Shown: positions 58,513 to 64,000 of the stretch, piece by piece
Position numbering within the stretch: position 1 is the first letter of the stretch
Layout: every line of letters starts with the position of its first letter
NCBI GenBank assembly: GCA_963759955.1
Contig: CAVXCA010000074.1
Span: 1-64,000 of the forward strand
Origin: Roseiarcus sp963759955
GTDB taxonomy: Bacteria > Pseudomonadota > Alphaproteobacteria > Rhizobiales > Beijerinckiaceae
Length of the DNA: 64,000 nt
Direction of reading: 5' to 3'
The notes under the pieces: generated by a model
Told to the model about the DNA's origin: nothing
The model's database searches: none
What the model saw: only the letters and a program-made list of their open reading frames with translations
Made by a program: the position numbers and the translations under genes

Positions 58513-59763
58513 TCAAGCGCTTCCGCCGCCTCCCGGCGCGCACAAGATTCCGCGCGTCAGCGAGCCGGTCGTCGGATAGAGCGGGATGAGGCACGCCTGC
58601 AGGGCGTGATAGAGGTCGGGCTTGCCGACGAAATAGCCTTCGATCGGGCGCAGCGAGTCGCCGAGTTGGCAATGCCAGCCGCCATGGCGACGATCGATGA
58701 AATGACGCGCAGTGAAGCCCCAGACGCGCCGATACCACGCCTCGTAGAGGGCGTCGCCGTCGAGCGCGCCGAGAAACGTCGCCGCACCGATCCCCTCGCA
58801 GCACGGCCACCACAGCCGATCGCGCACGCGCGGCGCGCCGCTCCATTCGAGCGTGTAGTAGAAGCCGCCGCGCAGCGCGTCCCAGCCCTCGCCGACCGCC
58901 CGCGCGAACAGGGCGCGCGCCGCGTCGGGCAGCCAGGCCAGCTTGCGCCCGCCGAGCTCCCAGAGCTGCAACGCCAGACGCGCCCATTCCAGCGAATGCC
59001 CCGGCGTGACGCCATAGGGACGGAACATGTCGGAGCCTTTGTATTCGCGATCGAGGGTCCAGTCGGCGGCGTAGTGTTCGGGAACGCGCCAATCCGCCGC
59101 CGCGGCGTTTCGGCGCAAAATGAGGTCGGCGATGCTTTCGGCCTTGTCGAGAAAGCCGCGCTCGGCCGTAGCCTCGAACGCCGCCATCAACGCCTCGGTC
59201 AAATGCATGTTGGCGTTCTGGCCTCGATAGGCGCTGATCGGCGACCAGTCCTCGGCGAATTCTTCCGCGCTGGCGCCGTATTTCGGCTCCCAGAACCGCG
59301 TCTCGAGAACTTCGGCAATGTCGCTGAGCAGCGCATCGGCTTCCGGGTGGCCGACGCATTTGGCGCTTGCCGCGGCGAGCAGGACGAACGCGTGGCCGTA
59401 GGCGAGTTTCTCGCGCTCGCGCGGCCCTTGGTCGTCGAACGACCAGAAATAGCCGCCGTGGCGCGGATCGCGGTGGCGCGTCTTGAGCGCGTCCATGCCG
59501 TGATCGACGATGTCGGCGGCGCCCGGACGCCCGAGCAAATGCGCGATGGCGAAGCAATGCACCATGCGCGTCGTCACGTGCAGCGGACGAACCGTCTCGG
59601 ACGCCATCGCGCGCCCGCTAACGTCGAGCGTCGCGAAACCGCCGCCGGGATGGATCAGGTCGACTTCGTAAAAGGCCAGAAGGGCGTCGGCCTCGGCGGC
59701 GAGCCAGCGCCGATGGCCGTTCGTATCCCGCCACACGGATTTCACCGCAAAGGATTCGGGCAT
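58513..59763 (-). CDS. AGE family epimerase/isomerase
   Basis: A 416-residue (alpha/alpha)6-barrel enzyme of the N-acylglucosamine 2-epimerase superfamily. RPLHVTTRMVHCFAIAH and GYFWSFDDQGP lie in the N-terminal third, and EHYAADWTLDREYKGSDMFRPYG, PGHSLEWARL and HGGWHCQLGD in the later barrel helices. The histidines in TTRMVHC, PGHSLEW and the RHGGW region are likely catalytic or binding residues. Relatives are mannose isomerases, sulfoquinovose isomerases (YihS) and cellobiose epimerases. The substrate cannot be chosen from sequence. It is convergent with cysK. Confidence 0.85.
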   Translation of the reverse strand: MPESFAVKSVWRDTNGHRRWLAAEADALLAFYEVDLIHPGGGFATLDVSGRAMASETVRPLHVTTRMVHCFAIAHLLGRPGAADIVDHGMDALKTRHRDPRHGGYFWSFDDQGPREREKLAYGHAFVLLAAASAKCVGHPEADALLSDIAEVLETRFWEPKYGASAEEFAEDWSPISAYRGQNANMHLTEALMAAFEATAERGFLDKAESIADLILRRNAAAADWRVPEHYAADWTLDREYKGSDMFRPYGVTPGHSLEWARLALQLWELGGRKLAWLPDAARALFARAVGEGWDALRGGFYYTLEWSGAPRVRDRLWWPCCEGIGAATFLGALDGDALYEAWYRRVWGFTARHFIDRRHGGWHCQLGDSLRPIEGYFVGKPDLYHALQACLIPLYPTTGSLTRGILCAPGGGGSA

Positions 59764-59853
59764 GGCGGCGGTTCTCCTCCCTCGGAGCGACGCTCCGCGC
59801 CGACCTTAGCAAAGAATCTGGCGCCGCGCCCGGCAAGCTGGCATAAAGCGGCG

Positions 59854-61137
59854 ATGAAGACGATCGAAACTCTTGCGCGGTCCGAGCCGGGCGCGCCGCT
59901 TCGCGCCGACGACGCCGATTCCGGCTTCGCCGTTTACGTGCATTGGCCGTTCTGCCTGGCCAAATGCCCCTATTGCGATTTCAACTCCCATGTGCGCGCA
60001 ACGCCGATCGACGAAGAGCGCTTCGTTTCCGCCCTGCGCGCCGAACTCGCCCATCGCGCGGCAGCGGCGCCCGGCCGCACCGTGCGCTCGATCTTTTTTG
60101 GCGGCGGCACACCCTCGCTGATGCGCCCGCAGACGGTGCAGAGCGTTATCGACGCGATCGGCGCCGCCTGGAGCGTCGAGGCCGACGCGGAGATCACGCT
60201 GGAGGCCAATCCGACCAGCGTCGAGACCGGGCGTTTCCGCGGCTATCGCGCCGCCGGGGTCAACCGTCTGTCGATCGGCATCCAGGCGCTCGACGACGCC
60301 GACCTGAAGGCGCTCGGGCGGCGCCACGACGTCGCCGAGGCGATCGAGGCGGTCAAAATCGCCGCGTCGATCTTCCCGCGCTATTCCTTCGATTTGATCT
60401 ATGCGCGGCCCGGCCAGAGCGAGAGCGCCTGGCGCGCCGAATTGGGCGAGGCGATGAAGCTGGCGGGCGAGCATCTCTCGCTCTACCAGCTCACCATCGA
60501 GCCGGATACGATCTTCGAGCGGCTGCGCCGGGCGGGCAAGCTCACTCTTCCCGACGACGAGCTCGCGCGCGCCCTGTTCGACGCGACGCAAGAGATTACC
60601 GAAGCGAACGGCCTTCCCGCCTACGAAGTCTCCAACCATGCGCGGCCCGGCGCCGAGAGCCGGCACAATCTCGTCTATTGGCGCTACGGCGAATACGCCG
60701 GGGTCGGCCCGGGAGCGCACGGCCGCCTCGTCACGCCCGAGGGGCGCCGCGCCCAGGCGACGGAAAAGCATCCCGAGATGTGGCTCACCCAGGTCGAAAG
60801 CGAAGGCCATGGCCTGATCGAGAACGCGCCGCTGAGCGCCGAAGAGCAGGGCGACGAATTCCTGCTGATGGGCCTGCGGCTGCGCGAAGGCGTCGATCGC
60901 GCGCGCTTCGAGGCGTTGAGCGGGCGCCGGCTCAAGCAACGCCAGATCGACGATCTGGCCGCCGAGGGCTTCATCGAAGAAGACGAGAACGGGCGTATCC
61001 GGGTGACCCGCGTCGGGGCGCCGCTGCTCGAATTCGATCGTCGCGGACCTCGCGGCCTGAGCGACGAGGGGGCGCGGCGACGAAAATTCTCGCCGCGCCG
61101 TGATTTCTGGGCATTTCCACTGACGCACAACGATTGA
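59854..61137 (+). CDS. hemW: Haem chaperone HemW, 3' end frameshifted
   Basis: A radical-SAM-fold protein of the HemW/HemN family. The cluster motif is C34, C38 and C41 in HWPFCLAKCPYCDF, with FGGGTPSLM and the VNRLSIGIQALDD and SFDLIYARPGQ segments. The end reads GAPLLEF and then an Arg-rich 30-residue tail. In the next frame the text continues SIVADLAA and TGA at 61058-61060, the normal HemW ending. Deleting one T of the TT at 61033-61034 restores it. So the natural protein was about 400 residues, and the present one is 427 with a foreign tail. HemW hands haem to acceptor proteins. Confidence 0.9.
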   Translation: MKTIETLARSEPGAPLRADDADSGFAVYVHWPFCLAKCPYCDFNSHVRATPIDEERFVSALRAELAHRAAAAPGRTVRSIFFGGGTPSLMRPQTVQSVIDAIGAAWSVEADAEITLEANPTSVETGRFRGYRAAGVNRLSIGIQALDDADLKALGRRHDVAEAIEAVKIAASIFPRYSFDLIYARPGQSESAWRAELGEAMKLAGEHLSLYQLTIEPDTIFERLRRAGKLTLPDDELARALFDATQEITEANGLPAYEVSNHARPGAESRHNLVYWRYGEYAGVGPGAHGRLVTPEGRRAQATEKHPEMWLTQVESEGHGLIENAPLSAEEQGDEFLLMGLRLREGVDRARFEALSGRRLKQRQIDDLAAEGFIEEDENGRIRVTRVGAPLLEFDRRGPRGLSDEGARRRKFSPRRDFWAFPLTHND

Positions 61138-61254
61138 CTTGTCCCTGCATTCTATGGAACATCCACGACTCAACTCATTCGCCGGCGGAATCCGGGCGAG
61201 GGGTCGCGTCGTCTTTCGACAACACGTCGTTTCAACAATTCGAGGAGAGTGGCC

Positions 61255-61794
61255 ATTCGTCGTCCCATGAAGTCAACCGCGGCGCCGGAGAAAGGCGGGC
61301 CGCGCGTCAACCGCGACATTCGCGCCGTTCAAGTGCAGCTCATCGACGCCGAAGGTCTGAACCGCGGCGTCGTCAACATCGCCGAAGCGCAGCAATTGGC
61401 CGACGAGGCCGCGCTCGATCTCGTCGAGATCGTGCCCAACGCCAGCCCGCCGGTGTGCAAGATCCTCGATTTCGGCAAGTTCCGCTTTCTCGAGCAGAAG
61501 AAGTCCTCCGAGCAGCGCAAGCGCCAGAAGGTCGTCGAGATCAAGGAAATCAAGCTGCGCCCGGGCATCGACGATCACGATTACGAAGTGAAGATGCGCT
61601 CGGTGCGCCGCTTCTTCGAGGAAGGCGACAAGGTCAAAGTGACGTTGCGCTTCCGCGGCCGTGAAATGGCCCATCAGGACATCGGCTATAAGCTTTTGCA
61701 GCGGGTGAAAACGGAAACGGCGCCGATCGCCAAGGTCGAGGCCGAGCCGCTGATGGAAGGCCGGCAGATGGTGATGGTGCTGGCGCCGAAATAG
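61255..61794 (+). CDS. infC: Translation initiation factor IF-3
   Basis: A 179-residue IF-3: GPRVNRDIRAVQVQLIDAEG, the linker KKSSEQRKRQKVVEIKEIKL, and RPGIDDHDYEVKMRSVRRFFEEGDKVKVTLRFRGREMAHQ. It binds the 30S subunit and proofreads start codons. Two starts are possible. A GTG at 61249 is only 1 base from the GAGGAG Shine-Dalgarno sequence, while an ATT at 61255 lies at the ideal 7 bases. The ATT reading matches the autoregulated ATT/AUU start known for infC of E. coli, so I use it. No ATG is available until MKSTAAP, which would cut the N-terminus. Confidence 0.93.
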   Translation: MRRPMKSTAAPEKGGPRVNRDIRAVQVQLIDAEGLNRGVVNIAEAQQLADEAALDLVEIVPNASPPVCKILDFGKFRFLEQKKSSEQRKRQKVVEIKEIKLRPGIDDHDYEVKMRSVRRFFEEGDKVKVTLRFRGREMAHQDIGYKLLQRVKTETAPIAKVEAEPLMEGRQMVMVLAPK

Positions 61795-61931
61795 CGCCCC
61801 CGCGCCGAGGGCCGCGCATCACAATGCCTTGAGCGGCCCGATTGGAGCCTTGGCGCCACAGGCCCGGCGGCGCTAGGGAACATCTTCGGCGCGTTTCGCC
61901 CGCGAAGCGTGCGTTGTAACGAGAAATCCCT

Positions 61932-63167
61932 TTGACCCTTGCTCGGAACCCCGCCCGCCTGGGCGCTGAAGACGTCGCTGCGAGCGCGGCCAGCCGCGCG
62001 CTGCAGACGACCGCCTACGGCGTCATTTTCGCCGCCAGCGCCTCGCATATGCTCAACGACATGATGCAGTCGCTCGCCCCGGCGCTGTATCCGGTGTTTC
62101 GCGACGAATTCTCGCTGACGTATTTCCAGACCGGGCTGATCACGCTCACCTTCCAGATCACCGCCTCGTTGCTGCAGCCGTTCATCGGTCTCTTCACCGA
62201 CCGACGCCCGCTGACCTACGCCCTGCCCTCGGCGATGGCGTTCACCCTGACCGGCCTTGTGGTGCTGGCGTTCGGCCGGAACTATCCGCTGTTGCTGACC
62301 GCCGTGGCGATGATCGGCGTCGGCAGCGCGATCTTTCACCCCGAGGCGTCGCGAACCGCACGCGCGGCCTCCGGCGGACGTTACGGCTTCGCGCAGAGCC
62401 TGTTCCAGGTCGGCGGCAATTTCGGCCAGTCGCTCGGGCCGCTGATGGCGGCGTTCATCGTCGTCCCCTTCGGCCAGCATTCGGTGTTGGCGTTCACCGT
62501 GCTCGCCTTCGCCGCCATTGTCATCCTGACCCGCATCGCCCGTTGGCACGCCGCCCATCGCGCCGCGCGCAAAGCCGCCGCAGCGCCGCGCGCCAGCGCG
62601 CTACCGCGCGCCCAGGTGATTCGCACCATGATCATCCTGGTGGCGCTGGTGTTCTCGAAGATGTTCTATCTCTCCAGCCTGCAGAACTATTACACCTTCT
62701 ACCTGATCCAGACCTTCCATGTTTCCGTGCAGGCCTCGCAGGTGATGCTGTTCGTCTTCCTCGGCGCCGTCGCGGCGGGAACTTACGCCGGCGGGCCGAT
62801 CGGCGACCGCTACGGACGCAAGTTCGTCATCTGGGCCTCGATCCTCGGCGTGCTGCCGTTCACCCTGTTGCTGCCGCATCTCGGCCTCGTCGGCACGGTT
62901 CTCGACACCGTCGCGATCGGCTTGGTGCTCTCCTCGGCGTTCGCCGCCATCGTCGTCTATGGGCAGGAGCTGGCGCCGGGAAACGTCGGCGCGGTCGCCG
63001 GCCTGTTCTTCGGTCTTTCGTTCGGCCTGGGCGGCATCGGCGCGGCTGCGCTCGGCGCGCTCGCCGACCGCACCAGCCTGAGCTTCGTCTATCAGATCTG
63101 CGCCTTCCTGCCCGCAATCGGCCTACTGACCTACTTCCTGCCGGACCTGCGCTCGCGGCGGCTGTAG
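61932..63167 (+). CDS. MFS transporter, fosmidomycin-resistance type
   Basis: A 411-residue major facilitator with 12 predicted helices. SHMLNDMMQSLAPALYPVF near the N-terminus, LFTDRRPLTYALPSAM (loop 2-3) and GVGSAIFHPEASRTARAASGG are hallmarks of the Fsr branch, which exports fosmidomycin and other small molecules. The start is a TTG (first Met equivalent of MTLARN), with a weak GAGA upstream; a Met inside the first helix would cut the protein. It is unlinked in function to infC, 137 bases upstream. Confidence 0.85.
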   Translation: MTLARNPARLGAEDVAASAASRALQTTAYGVIFAASASHMLNDMMQSLAPALYPVFRDEFSLTYFQTGLITLTFQITASLLQPFIGLFTDRRPLTYALPSAMAFTLTGLVVLAFGRNYPLLLTAVAMIGVGSAIFHPEASRTARAASGGRYGFAQSLFQVGGNFGQSLGPLMAAFIVVPFGQHSVLAFTVLAFAAIVILTRIARWHAAHRAARKAAAAPRASALPRAQVIRTMIILVALVFSKMFYLSSLQNYYTFYLIQTFHVSVQASQVMLFVFLGAVAAGTYAGGPIGDRYGRKFVIWASILGVLPFTLLLPHLGLVGTVLDTVAIGLVLSSAFAAIVVYGQELAPGNVGAVAGLFFGLSFGLGGIGAAALGALADRTSLSFVYQICAFLPAIGLLTYFLPDLRSRRL

Positions 63168-63217
63168 CGGCGGCTCCCGCGTGGCGACGAAATTTTGCCA
63201 CAATGCCGACCCATGAA

Positions 63218-63231
63218 AATGAACGTTCATT
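63218..63231. promoter_or_regulatory. Palindromic operator before the TetR gene
   Basis: AATGAACGTTCATT is a perfect 14-bp palindrome 15 bases upstream of the TetR start codon. Its length and ATGAACGTTCAT core are typical of sites bound by TetR/AcrR regulators in front of their own operons. Confidence 0.6.
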
Positions 63232-63245
63232 CTCATGGAGTTTCG

Positions 63246-63887
63246 ATGTCTCTCGCCCAACCGCCGTCCGCCAACCGGGCTCCCGAGGCCGATCGGCGCG
63301 AAGCCATCGTCGCCGCCGCCGAGCGCGCCTTCGTGCGCCACGGCTTCCACGCCGCGACGATGCAGCAGGTGGCGGACGAGGCCGGCATGAGCGCCGGCAA
63401 CCTCTATCGCTATTTCCCATCGAAAGAGGCCCTCGTCGAGGGCATTTGCGCGACCGATCAACGCGAACGCGCCGACGTCTTCGAGGCTCTGGCCGCCGCC
63501 GGCGGCGTCCTGCCCACGATCGCCGTGGTTCTGCGCGACCATGTGCTCGCCAAACCGCGCGAGAAGGCGACGATGATCGTCGAGATCACCGCCGAGGCGG
63601 CGCGCAATCCACGGATCGCCGCGATGACGCGCGCCATGGACGCCAACGTGCTGAGCGGGATCGCCGCGCTCGTCGAGACGGCCAAGGCCAAAGGGGAAGC
63701 CGCCGCGTCGCTGAATGCAGAATTCGCCGCGCGGGTCATCTTCACCATAGTGAGCGGGTTGTTCAAGCGGCGCGCACTGGAGCCGGATTTCGACGTCGAG
63801 GTCGAGGCGGCAGCGACGATGGGCGTCTTCAAGGCGCTGTTCGACGGCGCGATCACGCCCTACGCCGGCCCCGAGGCGTCGCGCTGA
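63246..63887 (+). CDS. TetR family transcriptional regulator
   Basis: A 213-residue TetR regulator. The helix-turn-helix is RREAIVAAAERAFVRHGFHAATMQQVADEAGMSAGNLYRYFPSKEALV, and the C-terminal 140 residues are a ligand-binding helical bundle. A GGAG 6 bases before the ATG supports the MSLAQPP start. An earlier in-frame ATG would place the operator inside the coding region. The next gene overlaps its stop, so it heads an operon, probably a regulated efflux system. Confidence 0.85.
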   Translation: MSLAQPPSANRAPEADRREAIVAAAERAFVRHGFHAATMQQVADEAGMSAGNLYRYFPSKEALVEGICATDQRERADVFEALAAAGGVLPTIAVVLRDHVLAKPREKATMIVEITAEAARNPRIAAMTRAMDANVLSGIAALVETAKAKGEAAASLNAEFAARVIFTIVSGLFKRRALEPDFDVEVEAAATMGVFKALFDGAITPYAGPEASR

Positions 63888-64000
63888 TGCGCCGCCCCTT
63901 CGTCCTCCCCCTCGTCGCGGCGGCGATCGGCGCCGGCGTCGTTTTCGCCGGGCTCGTCCTTGCGCCGTGCTCGCCGCCTTTCGCGCCGCTCGCCAGGCTC
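63887..64000 (+). CDS. Start of an exported or membrane protein, cut by the window edge
   Basis: Thirty-eight codons are visible. After the ATG (which shares bases with the TetR stop) comes MRRPFVLPLVAAAIGAGVVF AGLVLAPCSPP, a signal peptide or membrane anchor. Genes at this place after a TetR regulator are often periplasmic adaptor proteins of efflux pumps, but the visible part does not identify one. Confidence 0.55.
   Translation, partial: MRRPFVLPLVAAAIGAGVVFAGLVLAPCSPPFAPLARL

Noticed and set aside
58606..59853. Plus-strand extension of the HemW frame to 843 codons
   Set aside because: The upstream 415 codons are antisense to the AGE epimerase, which has clear family motifs. HemW itself begins at the ATG at 59854.
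1..64000. CRISPR arrays, rRNA genes, retron or diversity-generating repeats
   Set aside because: No regularly spaced direct repeats, rRNA signatures or reverse-transcriptase motifs were seen on either strand.

Overview
The window looks like chromosomal DNA of a high-GC alphaproteobacterium, most likely of the order Hyphomicrobiales (Rhizobiales). The basis is the acnA/ccmA divergent pair with ccmABCDG nearby, the ubiE-ubiB-coaBC-dut run, ApaG, DUF4260, DUF2937 and PsiF family proteins, and GC-rich codon use. A FixK-like regulator, a Tat-exported high-potential iron-sulfur protein and two soluble [NiFe] hydrogenase operons point to a metabolically versatile, hydrogen-using, facultatively microaerobic organism. 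The genus cannot be read from the sequence alone.

Layout. 0-4 kb: accessory DNA ending at a tRNA-Ser(CGA) gene, with an integrase relic beside the tRNA 3' end and a KAP-type P-loop NTPase, which looks like an old tRNA-anchored island. 4-14 kb: ordinary genes (metallo-beta-lactamase-fold lactonase-like protein, LysR, Crp/Fnr regulator, HiPIP, MFS transporter, GYF2-DUF805 protein, UvrD helicase) and a frameshifted GNAT gene. 14.3-28 kb: a hydrogen-metabolism region. Operon 1 (hoxE, hoxF-gltD fusion, hoxU, hoxY, hoxH, with its own maturation protease) and operon 2 (hoxF, hoxU, hoxY, hoxH, hoxW) lie in tandem on the minus strand. Relics of a second mogA and of a third maturation protease sit between them, and intact mogA lies upstream of operon 2. 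28-34 kb: SulP transporter, Flp pilin, a gutted GMC oxidoreductase, an IS630 element and a compositionally foreign methyltransferase/HxlR pair. 34-48 kb: ccmC-ccmD-ccmG and ccmB-ccmA, separated by about 7 kb that holds a large GAF/PAS/GGDEF/EAL protein, PsiF, GYD, hydrolase, CapA and DUF2267 genes, followed by acnA. 48-52.4 kb: a CHASE/PAS/GGDEF/EAL gene split by an IS256 element with clean 9-bp target duplications. 52.8-64 kb: housekeeping (ubiE, ubiB, coaBC, dut, Rrf2 regulator, cysK, AGE epimerase, hemW, infC), then a fosmidomycin-resistance-type MFS gene and a TetR regulator.

The most notable system is hydrogenase operon 1. Its diaphorase subunit is a 1054-residue fusion of a complete HoxF/NuoF module (FMN, NADH, [4Fe-4S]) with a complete GltD/NfnB-type flavoprotein (two iron-sulfur ligand sets, FAD, NADPH-type site). 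That gives one hydrogenase complex two nicotinamide sites, so it may couple H2 with both NAD(H) and NADP(H), possibly by flavin-based bifurcation or as a built-in transhydrogenase. It sits beside a conventional NAD-reducing Hox enzyme. An FNR/FixK-like box lies upstream of operon 1.

Several genes carry single-base lesions or in-frame stops (GNAT, hemW 3' end, the DUF1194 gene 5' end, GMC oxidoreductase). Some may be assembly or sequencing errors and some true decay. No CRISPR array, rRNA operon or replication origin was seen.
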